Assembly: GCA_964016885.1 (NCBI GenBank)
Contig: OZ024744.1
Span: 22,345,298-22,409,297 of the forward strand
DNA: 64,000 nt
Direction of reading: 5' to 3'
Origin: Eledone cirrhosa
Lineage: Eukaryota > Mollusca > Cephalopoda > Octopoda > Eledonidae
A model generated the notes under the pieces. The model made no database searches and was not told the origin of the DNA. It saw only the letters and a list, made by a program, of their open reading frames with translations. The position numbers were made by a program, and so were the translations under genes. Below, in pieces: positions 23,789 through 37,010 of this stretch (positions are counted from its first letter, which is position 1; the number at the start of each line of letters is the position of its first letter).

Positions 23789-26210
23789 TCGTGGTGGTCA
23801 GTTAGGTTGACATAGATAACATAGAGTGAGATGTTGTCGTGGTGGTCAGTTAGGTTGACATAGATAACATAGGTGGGATGTTGTCGTGGTGGTCAGTTAG
23901 GTTGACATAGATAACATAGGTGGGATGTTGTCGTGGTCAGTTTAGTTGACGTATATAACATAGGTGGGATGTTGTCGTGGTCAGTTAGGTTGACATAGAT
24001 AACATAGAGTGAGATGTTGTCGTGGTGGTCAGTTAGGTTTACATAGATAACATAGGTGGGATGTTGTCGTGGTCAGTTAGGTTGACATAGATAACATAGA
24101 GTGAGATGTTGTCGTCGTGGTCAGTTAGGCTGACATAGAGAGAATAGAGTGAGATGTTGTCGTGGTCAGTTAGGTTGACATAGATAACATAGAGTGAGAT
24201 GTTGTCGTGGTGGTCAGTTTGGTTGACATAGATAACATAGGTGGGATGTTGTCGTGGTGGTCAGTTACGTTGACATAGATAACATAGGTGAGATGTTGTC
24301 GTGGTGGTCAGTTAGGTTGACATAGATAACATAGAGTGAGATGTTGTCGTGGTGGTCAGTTAGGTTGACATAGATAACATAGAGTGAGATGTTGTCGTGG
24401 TGGTCAGATAGGTTGACATAGATAACATAGAGTGAGATGTTGTCGTGGTGGTCAGTTAGGTTGACATAGATAACATAGGTGGGATGTTGTCATGTTCAGT
24501 TAGGTTGCCATAGATAACATAGAGTGAGATGATGTCGTGGTGGTCAGTTAGTTTGACATTGATAACATAGAGTGAGATGTTGTCGTGGTGGTCAGTTAGG
24601 TTGACATAGATAACATAGAGTGGGATGTTTTCGTGGTCGGTTAGGTTGACATACATAACATAGAGTGAGATGTTGTCGTGGTGGTCAGTTAGGTTGACAT
24701 AGATAACATAGGTGAGATGTTGTCGTGGTGGTCAGTTAGGTTGATATAGATAACATAGAGTGAGATGTTGTCGTGGTGGTCAGTTAGGTTGACATAGATA
24801 ACATAGGTGGGCTGTTGTCGAGTTGGTCAGTTAGGTTGACATAGATAACATAGGTGGGATGTTGTCGTGGTGGTCAGTTAGGTTGACATAGATAACATAG
24901 AGTGAGATGTTGTCGTGGTGGTCAGTTAGGTTGACATAGATAACATAGAGTGAGATGTTGTCGTGGTTGTCAGTTAGGTTGACATAGATAACATAGAGTG
25001 AGATGTTGTCGTGGTGGTCAGTTAGGTTGACATAGATAACATAGGTGGGATGTTGTCGTGGTGGTCAGTTAGGTTGACATAGATAACATAGGTGGGATGT
25101 TGTCGTGGTCAGTTTAGTTGACATATATAACATAGGTGGGATGTTGTCGTGGTCAGTTAGGTTGACATAGATAACATAGAGTGAGATGTTGTCGTGGTGG
25201 TCAGTTAGGTTTACATAGATAACATAGGTGGGATGTTGTCGTGGTCAGTTAGGTTGACATAGATAACATAGAGTGAGATGTTGTCGTCGTGGTCAGTTAG
25301 CCTGACATAGAGAGAATAGAGTGAGATGTTGTCGTGGTCAGTTAGGTTGACATAGATAACATAGAGTGAGATGTTGACGTGGTGGTCAGTTTGGTTGACA
25401 TAGATAACATAGGTGGGATGTTGTCGTGGTGGTCAGTTACGTTGACATAGATAACATAGGTGAGATGTTGTCGTGGTGGTCAGTTAGGTTGACATAGATA
25501 ACATAGAGTGAGATGTTGTCGTTGTGGTCAGTTAGGTTGACATAGATAACATAGAGTAAGATGTTGTCGTGGTGGTCAGTTAGGTTGACACAGATAACAT
25601 AGGTGGGATGTTGTCGTGGTGGTCAGTTAGGTTGACATAGATAACATAGAGTGAGATGTTGTCGTGGTGGTCAGGTAGGTTGACATAGATAACATAGGTG
25701 GGATGTTGTTGTGGTGGTCAGTTAGGTTGACATAGATAACATTGGTGTGTTGTTGTAGTGGTGGTCAGTTAGGTTGACATAGATAACATTTGTGAGATGT
25801 TGTCATGGTGGTCAGTTAGGTTGACACAGATAACATAGTTGGGATGTTGTCGTGGTGGTCAGTTAGGTTGACATAGATAACATAGAGTGAGATGTTGTCG
25901 TGGTGGTCAGTTAGGTTGACATAGATAACATAGAGTGAGATGTTGTCGTGGTCAGTTAGGTTGACATAGATAACATAGGTGGGATGTTGACATGGTCATT
26001 TAGGTTGACATAGATAACATAGAGTGAGATGTTGTCGTGGTGGTCAGTTAGATCGACATGGATAACATAGAGTGACATGTTGTCGTGGTGGTCAGTTAGG
26101 TTGACATATATAACATAGAGTGAGATGTTTTCGTGGTGGTCAGTTAGGTTGACATAGATAACATAGAGTGAGATGTTGTCGTGGTGGTCAGTTAGGTTGA
26201 CATAGATAAC
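23789..26210 (+). repeat. 2342-bp higher-order repeat, copy 2 (gagagaa class)
   Basis: This is the second copy. I found no clear difference from copy 1 when comparing markers line by line, so this is among the youngest duplications in the window. Matching continues to about 26,210, where copy 2 has taggttggatg against taggtgggatg at 23,868. The last gagagaa unit of the window lies here, at 25,310. Confidence 0.92.
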
Positions 26211-28640
26211 ATAGGTTGGATGTTGTCGTGGTGGTCAGTTAGGTTGACATAGATAACATAGAGTGAGATGTTGTCATGGTGGTCAGTTAGCTTGACATAG
26301 ATAACATAGAGTGAGGTGTTGTCGTGGTGGTCAGTTAGGTCGACATAGATAACATAGAGTGACATGTTGTCGTGGTGGTCAGTTAGGTTGACATATAACA
26401 TAGAGTGAGATGTTGTCGTGGTGGTCAGTTAGGTTGACGTAGATAACATAGAGTGAGATGTTGTCGTGGTGGTCAGTTAGGTTGACATAGATAACATGGA
26501 GTGAGATGTTGTCGTGGTGGTCAGTTAGCTTGACATAGATAACATAGAGTGAGATGTTGTCGTGGTGGTCAGTTAGGTTGACATAGATAACATAGGGTGA
26601 GATGTTGTCGTGGTGGTCAGTTAGGTTGACATAGATAACATAGGGTGAGATGTTGTCGTGGTGGTCAGTTAGGTTGACATAGATAACATAGGTGGGATGT
26701 TGTCGTGGTGGTCAGTTAGTTTGACATAGAGAACATAGGTGAGATGTTGTCGTGGTGGTCAGTTAGGTTGACATAGATAACATAGAGTGAGATGTTGTCG
26801 TGGTGGTCAGTTAGGTTGACATAGATAACATAGAGTGAGATGTTGTCGTGGTGTTCAGTTAGGTTGACATAGATAACATAGGTGGGATGTTGTCGTGGTG
26901 GTCAGTTAGGTTGACATAGATAACATAGAGTGAGATGTTGTCGTGGTGGTCTTTTAGGATGACATTGATAACATAGGTGGGATGTTGTCGTGGTGGTCTG
27001 TTAGGTTGATATAGATAACATAGAGTGAAATTTTGTCGTGGTGGTCAGTTACGTTGACATAGATAACATAGGTGGGATGTTGTCGTGGTGGTCAGTTAGG
27101 TTGACATAGATAACATAGAGTGAGATGTTGTCGTGGTGGTCAGTTAGGTTGACATAGATAACATAGAGTGAGATGTTGTCCTGGTGGTCAGTTAGGTTGA
27201 CATAGATAACATGGAGTGAGATGTTGTCGTGGTGGTCAGTTAGGTTGACATAAATAACATAGGGTGAGATGTTGTCGTGGTGGTCAGTTAGGTTGACATA
27301 GATAACATAGGGTGAGATGTCGTCGTGGTGGTCAGTTAGGTTGACATAGATAACATAGGTGGGATGTTGTCATGGTCAGTTAGGTTGACATAGATAACAT
27401 AGGTGGGATGTTGTCCTGGTGGTCAGTTAGGTTGACATAGATAACATAGAGTGACATGTTGTCGTGGTGGTCAGTTAGGTTGATATATATAACATAGAGT
27501 GAGATGTTGTCGTGGTGGTCAGTTAGATCGACATGGATAACATAGAGTGACATGTTGTCGTGGTGGTCAGTTAGGTTGACATATATAACATAGAGTGAGA
27601 TGTTTTCGTGGTGTTCAGTTAGGTTGACATAGATAACATACAGTGAGATGTTGTCGTGGTGGTAAGTTAGGTTGACATAGATAACATAGGTTGGATGTTG
27701 TCGTGGTGGTCAGTTAGCTTGACATAGATAACATAGAGTGAGGTGTTGTCGTGGTGGTCAGTTAGGTCGACATAGATAACATAGAGTGACATGTTGTCGT
27801 GGTGGTCAGTTAGGTTGACATATAACATAGAGTGAGATGTTGTCGTGGTGGTCAGTTAGGTTGACGTAGATAACATAGAGTGAGATGTTGTCGTGGTGGT
27901 CAGTTAGGTTGACATAGATAACATAGAGTGAGATGTTGTCGTGGTGGTCAGTTAGGTTGACATAGATAACATAGAGTGAGATGTTGTCGTGGTGGTCAGA
28001 TAGGTTGACATAGATAACATAGAGTGAGATGTTGTCGTGGTGGTCAGTTAGGTTGACATAGATAACATAGGTGGGATGTTGTCATGGTCAGTTAGGTTGC
28101 CATAGATAACATAGAGTGAGATGATGTCGTGATGGTCAGTTAGTTTGACATTGATAAGATAGAGTGAGATGTTGTCGTGGTGGTCAGTTAGGTTGACATA
28201 GATAACATAGGTGAGATGTTGTCGTGGTGGTCAGTTAGGTTGACATAGATAACATGGAGTGAGATGTTGTCGTGGTGGTCAGTTAGGTTGACATAGATAA
28301 CATAGGGTGAGATGTTGTCGTGGTGGTCAGTTAGGTTGACATAGATAACATAGAGTGAGATGTTGTCGTGGTGGTCAGTTAGGTTGACATAGATAACATA
28401 GAGTGAGATGTTGTCGTGGTGGTCAGTTAGGTTGACATAGATAACATGGAGTGAGATGTTGTCGTGGTGGTCAGTTAGGTTGACATAGATAACATAGGGT
28501 GAGATGTTGTCGTGGTGGTCAGTTAGGTTGACATAGATAACATAGGGTGAGATGTTGTCGTGGTGGTCAGTTAGGTTGAAATAGATAACATAGGTGGGAT
28601 GTTGTCATGGTCAGTTAGGTTGACATAGATAACATATGTG
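26211..28640 (+). repeat. Mixed transition zone between HOR families
   Basis: These are ordinary units with a few markers: gttaggtcgac near 26,338 and 27,768, gagtgaggtgttg near 26,311 and 27,738, gttagatcgacatgg at 26,051 and 27,526, and the 2-bp-short gacatataacatag at about 26,390 and 27,818. The same marker order at offsets of 1427 and 1475 shows a duplicated segment of roughly 450 bp (about 26,040-26,460 and 27,510-27,920). Between the two copies lies class A/B material (26,705 and 26,950). No gene is present. Confidence 0.8.
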
Positions 28641-30950
28641 GGATGTTGTCCTGGTGGTCAGTTAGGTTGACATACATAACATAGAGTGAGATGTTGTCGT
28701 GGTGGTCAGTTAGGTTGACATAGATAACATATTTGAGATGTTGTCGCGGTCGGTTAGGTTGACATAGATAACATAGAGTGAGATGTTGTCGTGGTGGTCA
28801 GTTAGGTTGACATAGATAACATAGGTGGGATGTTGTCGTGGACAGTTAGATTGACATAGATAACATAGGTGGGATGTTGTCGTGGTCAGTTAGGTTGATA
28901 TAGATAACATTGAGTGAGATGTTGTCGTCGTGGTCAGTTAGGTTGACATAGATAATATAGAGTGAGATGTTGTCGTGGTCAGTTAGGTTGACATATATAA
29001 CATAGAGTGAGATGTTGTCGTGGTGGTCAGTTAGGTTGACATAGATAACATAGGTGGGATGTTGTCGTGGTGGTCAGTTAGTTTGACATAGAGAACATAG
29101 GTGAGATGTTGTCGTGGTGGTCAGTTAGGTTGACATAGATAACATAGAGTGAGATGTTGTCGTGGTGGTCAGTTAGGTTGACATAGATAACATAGAGTGA
29201 GATGTTGTCGTGGTGGTCAGTTAGGTTGACATCGATAACATAGGTGGGATGTTGTCGTGGTGGTCAGTTAGGTTGACATAGATAACATAGAGTGAGATGT
29301 TGTCGTGGTGGTCTTTTAGGTTGACATTGATAACATAGGTGGAATGTTGTCGTGGTGGTCAGTTACGTTGATATAGATAACATAGAGTGAGATGTTGTCG
29401 TGGTGGTCAGTTACGTTGACATAGATAACATAGGTGGGATGTTGTCGTGGTGGTCAGTTAGGTTGACATAGTCAACATAGGTTGGATATTGTCGTGGTAG
29501 TCAGTTAGGTTGACATAGATAACATAGAGTGAGATGTTGTCGTGGTGGTCAGTTAGCTTGACATAGATAACATAGAGTGAGATGTTGTCGTGGTGGTCAG
29601 TTAGGTTGACATAGATAACATAGAGTGAGATGTTGTCGTGGTGGTCAGTTAGGTTGACATAGATAACATGGAGTAAGATGTTGTCGTGGTGGTCAGTTAG
29701 GTTGACATAGATAACATAGGGTGAGATGTTGTCGTGGTGGTCAGTTAGGTTGACATAGATAACATAGGGTGAGATGTCGTCGTGGTGGTCAGTTAGGTTG
29801 ACATAGATAACATAGGTGGTATGTTGTCATGGTCAGTTAGGTTGACATAGATAACATAGGTGGGATGTTGTCCTGGTGGTCAGTTAGGTTGACATAGATA
29901 ACATAGAGTGAGATGTTGTCGTGGTGGTCAGTTAGGTTGATATACATAACATAGAGTGAGATGTTGTCGTGGTGGTCAGTTAGGTTGACATAGATAACAT
30001 AGGTGGGATGTTGTCGTGGTCAGTTAGATTGACATAGATAACATAGGTGGGATGTTGTCGTGGTCAGTTAGGTTGACATAGATAACATTGAGTGAGATGT
30101 TGTCGTCGTGGTCAGTTAGGTTGACATAGATAACATAGGTGGGATGTTGTCGTGGTGGTCAGTTAGTTTGACATAGAGAACATAGGTGAGATGTTGTCGT
30201 GGTGGTCAGTTAGGTTGACATAGATAACATAGAGTGAGATGTTGTCGTGGTGGTCAGTTAGGTTGACATAGATAACATAGAGTGAGATGTTGTCGTGGTG
30301 GTCAGTTAGGTTGACATAGATAACATAGGTGGGATGTTGTCGTGGTGGTCAGTTAGGTTGACATAGATAACATAGAGTGAGATGTTGTCGTGGTGGTCTT
30401 TTAGGTTGACATTGATAACATAGGTGGGATGTTGTTGTGGTGTTCAGTTAGGTTGACATAGATAACATAGATGGGATGTTGTCGTGGTGGTCAGTTAGGT
30501 TGACATAGATAACATAGGTGGGATGTTGTCGTGGTGGTCAGTTACGTTGACATAGATAACATAGAGTGATATGTTGTCGTGGTGGTCAGTTAGGTTGACA
30601 TAGATAACAGAGTGATATGTTGTCGTGGTGGTCAGTTAGGTTGACATAGATAATATTGGTGGGATGTTGTCGTGGTCAGTTAGGTTGACATATAATATTG
30701 GTGGGATGTTGTCGTGGTCAGTTAGGTTGACATAGATAACATAGAGTGAGATGTTGTCGTGGTGGTCAGTTCGGTTGACATAGATAACATAGAGTGAGAT
30801 GTTGTCGTGGTGGTCAGTTAGGTTGACATAGATAACATAGAGTGAGATGTTGTCGTGGTGGTCAGTTAGGTTGACATAGATAACATAGAGTGAGATGTTG
30901 TCGTGGTCAGTTAGGTTGACATAGATAACATAGGTGGGATGTTGTCGTGG
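28640..30950 (+). repeat. 6950-bp-offset higher-order repeat, first occurrence
   Basis: This stretch recurs at about 35,590-37,430. Offsets are 6950 for catattt (28,728/35,678), gtcaacatag (29,471/36,421) and atgttgtcat (29,821/36,771). After about 30,300 the offset drops to 6481 (tcttttagg 30,398/36,879, gcatagatacc 31,103/37,584), because about 469 bp, or ten units, is missing from the second occurrence. Shared private variants include gtcaacatagg and gttgttgtggtgttcag (about 30,433 and 36,914). Confidence 0.9.
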
Positions 30951-32931
30951 TCAGTTAGGTTGACATAGATAACATAGGTGGGATGTTGTCGTGGTGGTCA
31001 GTTAGGTTGACATAGATTACATAGGTGGGATGTTGACATGGTCAGTTAGGTTGACATAGATAACATAGAGTGAGATGTTGTCGTGGTGGTCAGTTAGGTT
31101 GGCATAGATACCATAGAGTGAGATGTTGTCGTGGTGGTCAGTTAGGTTGACATAGATAACATAGGTGGGATGTTGTCATGGTCAGTTAGGTTGCCATAGA
31201 TAACATAGAGTGAGATGATGTCGTGATGGTCAGTTAGTTTGACATTGATAACATAGAGTGAGATGTTGTCGTGGTGGTCAGTTAGGTTGACATAGATAAC
31301 ATAGGTGAGATGTTGTCGTGGTGGTCAGTTAGGTTGACATAGATAACATAGGTGGGATGTTGTCGTGGTGGTCAGTTAGGTTGACATAGATAATATAGGT
31401 TGGATATTGTCGTGGTAGTCAGTTATGTTGACATAGATAACATAGAGTGAGATGTTGTCGTGGTGGTCAGTTAGGTTGACATAGATAACATAGAGTGAGA
31501 TGTTGTCGAGGTGGTCAGTTAGGTTGACATAGATAACATAGGTGGGATGTTGTCGTGGTGGTCAGTTAGTTTGACATAGAGAACATAGGTGAGATGTTGT
31601 CGTGGTGGTCAGTTAGGTTGACATAGATAACATAGAGTGAGATGTTGTCGTGGTGGTCAGTTAGGTTGACATAGATAACATAGAGTGAGATGTTGTCGTG
31701 GTGGTCAGTTAGGTTGACATCGATAACATAGGTGGGATGTTGTCGTGGTGGTCAGTTAGGTTGACATAGATAACATAGAGTGAGACGTTGTCGTGGTGGT
31801 CTTTTAGGTTGACATTGATAACATAGGTGGAATGTTGTCGTGGTGGTCAGTTAGGTTGATATAGATAACATAGAGTGAGATGTTGTCGTGGTGGTCAGTT
31901 ACGTTGACATAGATAACATAGGTGGGATGTTGTCGTGGTGGTCAGTTAGGTTGACATAGATAACATAGGTTGGATATTGTCGTGGTAGTCAGTTAGGTTG
32001 ACATAGATAACATAGAGTGAGATGTTGTCGTGGTGGTCAGTTAGCTTGACATAGATAACATAGAGTGAGATGTTGTCGTGGTGGTCAGTTAGGTTGACAT
32101 AGATAACATAGAGTGAGATGTTGTCGTGGATGTCAGTTAGGTTGACATAGATAACATGGAGTGAGATGTTGTCGTGGTGGTCAGTTAGGTTGACATAGAT
32201 AACATAGGGTGAGATGTTGTCGTGGTGGTCAGTTAGGTTGACATAGATAACATAGGGTGAGATGTCGTCGTGGTGGTCAGTTAGGTTGACATAGATAACA
32301 TAGGTGGTATGTTGTCATGGTCAGTTATGTTGACATAGATAACATAGGTGGGATGTTGTCCTGGTGGTCAGTTAGGTTGACATAGATAACATAGAGTGAG
32401 ATGTTGTCGTGGTGGTCAGTTAGGTTGATATACATAACATAGAGTGAGATGTTGTCGTGGTGGTCAGTTAGGTTGACATAGATAACATAGGTGGGATCTT
32501 GTCGTGGTCAGTTAGATTGACATAGATAACATAGGTGGGATGTTGTCGTGGTCAGTTAGGTTGACATAGATAACATTGAGTGAGATGTTGTCGTCGTGGT
32601 CAGTTAGGTTGACATAGATAACATAGGTGGGATGTTGTCGTGGTGGTCAGTTAGTTTGACATAGAGAACATAGGTGAGATGTTGTCGTGGTGGTCAGTTA
32701 GGTTGACATAGATAACATAGAGTGAGATGTTGTCGTGGTGGTCAGTTAGGTTGACATAGATAACATAGAGTGAGATGTTGTCGTGGTGGTCAGTTAGGTT
32801 GACATAGATAACATAGAGTGAGATGTTGTCGTGGTGGTCTTTTAGGTTGACATTGATAACATAGGTGGGATGTTGTCGTGGTGGTCAGTTAGGTTGACAT
32901 AGATAACATAGGTGGGATGTTGTCGTGGTGG
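30951..32931 (+). repeat. 1981-bp higher-order repeat, copy 1
   Basis: This is a tandem repeat of 1981 bp. Markers are gattac 31,015/32,996, gcatagatacc 31,103/33,084, gttgcc 31,194/33,175, tcttttagg 31,801/33,782 and 32,839/34,820, and ggatcttg 32,498/34,479. I noted about seven differences between the copies, for example gtcgagg near 31,507, gagacgttg near 31,785 and gtggatgtcag near 32,128. That is about 99.6% identity. Edges are set to within about one unit. Confidence 0.92.
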
Positions 32932-34912
32932 TCAGTTAGGTTGACATAGATAACATAGGTGGGATGTTGTCGTGGTGGTCAGTTAGGTTGACATAGATTA
33001 CATAGGTGGGATGTTGACATGGTCAGTTAGGTTGACATAGATAACATAGAGTGAGATGTTGTCGTGGTGGTCAGTTAGGTTGGCATAGATACCATAGAGT
33101 GAGATGTTGTCGTGGTGGTCAGTTAGGTTGACATAGATAACATAGGTGGGATGTTGTCATGGTCAGTTAGGTTGCCATAGATAACATAGAGTGAGATGAT
33201 GTCGTGATGGTCAGTCAGTTTGACATTGATAACATAGAGTGAGATGTTGTCGTGGTGGTCAGTTAGGTTGACATAGATAACATAGGTGAGATGTTGTCGT
33301 GGTGGTCAGTTAGGTTGACAAAGATAACATAGGTGGGATGTTGTCGTGGTGGTCAGTTAGGTTGACATAGATAATATAGGTTGGATATTGTCGTGGTAGT
33401 CAGTTATGTTGACATAGATAACATAGAGTGAGATGTTGTCGTGGTGGTCAGTTAGGTTGACATAGAAAACATAGAGTGAGATGTTGTCGTGGTGGTCAGT
33501 TAGGTTGACATAGATAACATAGGTGGGATGTTGTCGTGGTGGTCAGTTAGTTTGACATAGAGAACATAGGTGAGATGTTGTCGTGGTGGTCAGTTAGGTT
33601 GACATAGATAACATAGAGTGAGATGTTGTCGTGGTGGTCAGTTAGGTTGACATAGATAACATAGAGTGAGATGTTGTCGTGGTGGTTAGTTAGGTTGACA
33701 TCGATAACATAGGTGGGATGTTGTCGTGGTGGTCAGTTAGGTTGACATAGATAACATAGAGTGAGATGTTGTCGTGGTGGTCTTTTAGGTTGACATTGAT
33801 AACATAGGTGGAATGTTGTCGTGGTGGTCAGTTAGGTTGATATAGATAACATAGAGTGAGATGTTGTCGTGGTGGTCAGTTACGTTGACATAGATAACAT
33901 AGGTGGGATGTTGTCGTGGTGGTCAGTTAGGTTGACATAGATAACATAGGTTGGATATTGTCGTGGTAGTCAGTTAGGTTGACATAGATAACATAGAGTG
34001 AGATGTTGTCGTGGTGGTCAGTTAGCTTGACATAGATAACATAGAGTGAGATGTTGTCGTGGTGGTCAGTTAGGTTGACATAGATAACATAGAGTGAGAT
34101 GTTGTCGTGGTGGTCAGTTAGGTTGACATAGATAACATGGAGTGAGATGTTGTCGTGGTGGTCAGTTAGGTTGACATAGATAACATAGGGTGAGATGTTG
34201 TCGTGGTGGTCAGTTAGGTTGACATAGATAACATAGGGTGAGATGTCGTCGTGGTGGTCAGTTAGGTTGACATAGATAACATAGGTGGTATGTTGTCATG
34301 GTCAGTTATGTTGACATAGATAACATAGGTGGGATGTTGTCCTGGTGGTCAGTTAGGTTGACATAGATAACATAGAGTGAGATGTTGTCGTGGTGGTCAG
34401 TTAGGTTGATATACATAACATAGAGTGAGATGTTGTCGTGGTGGTCAGTTAGGTTGACATAGATAACATAGGTGGGATCTTGTCGTGGTCAGTTAGATTG
34501 ACATAGATAACATAGGTGGGATGTTGTCGTGGTCAGTTAGGTTGACATAGATAACATTGAGTGAGATGTTGTCGTCGTGGTCAGTTAGGTTGACATAGAT
34601 AACATAGGTGGGATGTTGTCGTGGTGGTCAGTTAGTTTGACATAGAGAACATAGGTGAGATGTTGTCGTGGTGGTCAGTTAGGTTGACATAGATAACATA
34701 GAGTGAGATGTTGTCGTGGTGGTCAGTTAGGTTGACATAGATAACATAGAGTGAGATGTTGTCGTGGTGGTCAGTTAGGTTGACATAGATAACATAGAGT
34801 GAGATGTTGTCGTGGTGGTCTTTTAGGTTGACATTGATAACATAGGTGGGATGTTGTCGTGGTGGTCAGTTAGGTTGACATAGATAACATAGGTGGGATG
34901 TTGTCGTGGTGG
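32932..34912 (+). repeat. 1981-bp higher-order repeat, copy 2
   Basis: This is the second copy of the 1981-bp unit. Its private changes include gtcagtcag near 33,212, gacaaagataac near 33,318, gacatagaaaac near 33,465 and ggttagttagg near 33,686. It ends before the gttacgttgac...gtgatatg units at about 34,917, which continue into the sequence that followed the ancestral single copy (compare about 30,540). Confidence 0.9.
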
Positions 34913-35590
34913 TCAGTTACGTTGACATAGATAACATAGAGTGATATGTTGTCGTGGTGGTCAGTTAGGTTGACATAGATAACAGAGTGATATGTTGTCG
35001 TGGTGGTCAGTTAGGTTGACATAGATAATATTGGTGGGATGTTGTCGTGGTCAGTTAGGTTGACAGATAATATTGGTGGGATGTTGTCGTGGTCAGTTAG
35101 GTTGACATAGATAACATAGAGTGAGATGTTGTCGTGGTGGACAGTTCGGTTGACATAGATAACATAGAGTGAGATGTTGTCGTGGTGGTCAGTTAGGTTG
35201 ACATAGATAACATAGAGTGAGATGTTGTCGTGGTGGTCAGTTAGGTTGACATAGATAACATAGAGTGAGATGTTGTCGTGGTCAGTTAGGTTGACATAGA
35301 TAACATAGGTGGGATGTTGTCGTGGTCAGTTAGGTTGACATAGATAACATAGGTGGGATGTTGTCGTGGTGGTCAGTTAGGTTGACATAGATTACATAGG
35401 TGGGATGTTGACATGGTCAGTTAGGTTGACATAGATAACATAGAGTGAGATGTTGTCGTGGTGGTCAGTTAGGTTGGCATAGATACCATAGAGTGAGATG
35501 TTGTCGTGGTGGTCAGTTAGGTTGACATAGATAACATAGAGTGAGATGATGTCGTAGTGGTCAGTTAGGTTGACATAGATAACATAGGTG
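34913..35590 (+). repeat. Segment with 2-bp-deleted units leading to a class F to D shortcut
   Basis: This segment contains gttacgttgac/gtgatatg, aacagagtgatatg and gacagataatattgg, then gattac and class F (35,478). Class F then leads to class D (35,678) in only 200 bp, whereas elsewhere (10,311, 12,929, 37,584, 41,051) the path between them is 765 bp. The same 200-bp shortcut is found at 44,946-45,146 and 49,124-49,324. It is therefore an old deletion that was itself duplicated. Confidence 0.85.
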
Positions 35591-37010
35591 GGATGTTGTC
35601 CTGGTGGTCAGTTAGGTTGACATACATAACATAGAGTGAGATGTTGTCGTGGTGGTCAGTTAGGTTGACATAGATAACATATTTGAGATGTTGTCGCGGT
35701 CGGTTAGGTTGACATAGATAACATAGAGTGAGATGTTGTCGTGGTGGTCAGTTAGGTTGACATAGATAACATAGGTGGGATGTTGTCGTGGTCAGTTAGA
35801 TTGACATAGATAACATAGGTGGGATGTTGTCGTGGTCAGTTAGGTTGATATAGATAACATTGAGTGAGATGTTGTCGTCGTGGTCAGTTAGGTTGACATA
35901 GATAATATAGAGTGAGATGTTGTCGTGGTCAGTTAGGTTGACATATATAACATAGAGTGAGATGTTGTCGTGGTGGTCAGTTAGGTTGACATAGATAACA
36001 TAGGTGGGATGTTGTCGTGGTGGTCAGTTAGTTTGACATAGAGAACATAGGTGAGATGTTGTCGTGGTGGTCAGTTAGGTTGACATAGATAACATAGAGT
36101 GAGATGTTGTCGTGGTGGTCAGTTAGGTTGACATAGATAACATAGAGTGAGATGTTGTCGTGGTGGTCAGTTAGGTTGACATCGATAACATAGGTGGGAT
36201 GTTGTCGTGGTGGTCAGTTAGGTTGACATAGATAACATAGAGTGAGATGTTGTCGTGGTGGTCTTTTAGGTTGACATTGATAACATAGGTGGAATGTTGT
36301 CGTGGTGGTCAGTTAGGTTGATATAGATAACATAGAGTGAGATGTTGTCGTGGTGGTCAGTTACGTTGACATAGATAACATAGGTGGGATGTTGTCGTGG
36401 TGGTCAGTTAGGTTGACATAGTCAACATAGGTTGGATATTGTCGTGGTAGTCAGTTAGGTTGACATAGATAACATAGAGTGAGATGTTGTCGTGGTGGTC
36501 AGTTAGCTTGACATAGATAACATAGAGTGAGATGTTGTCGTGGTGGTCAGTTAGGTTGACATAGATAACATAGAGTGAGATGTTGTCGTGGTGGTCAGTT
36601 AGGTTGACATAGATAACATGGAGTGAGATGTTGTCGTGGTGGTCAGTTAGGTTGACATAGATAACATAGGGTGAGATGTTGTCGTGGTGGTCAGTTAGGT
36701 TGACATAGATAACATAGGGTGAGATGTCGTCGTGGTGGTCAGTTAGGTTGACATAGATAACATAGGTGGTATGTTGTCATGGTCAGTTAGGTTGACATAG
36801 ATAACATAGGTGGGATGTTGTCGTGGTGGTCAGTTAGGTTGACATAGATAACATAGAGTGAGATGTTGTCGTGGTGGTCTTTTAGGTTGACATTGATAAC
36901 ATAGGTGGGATGTTGTTGTGGTGTTCAGTTAGGTTGACATAGATAACATAGGTGGGATGTTGTCGTGGTGGTCAGTTAGGTTGACATAGATAACATAGGT
37001 GGGATGTTGT
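35591..37010 (+). repeat. 6950-bp-offset higher-order repeat, second occurrence (469 bp deleted)
   Basis: This is the second occurrence of the 28,640 block, in the same order of class D, A, B and gtcaacatagg variants. Near 36,780-36,840 the sequence passes directly from gtggtatgttgtcatgg to the units that precede class B. In the first occurrence about 469 bp more lies between (about 29,860-30,330). The deletion is unit-exact as far as I can see. Confidence 0.88.
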
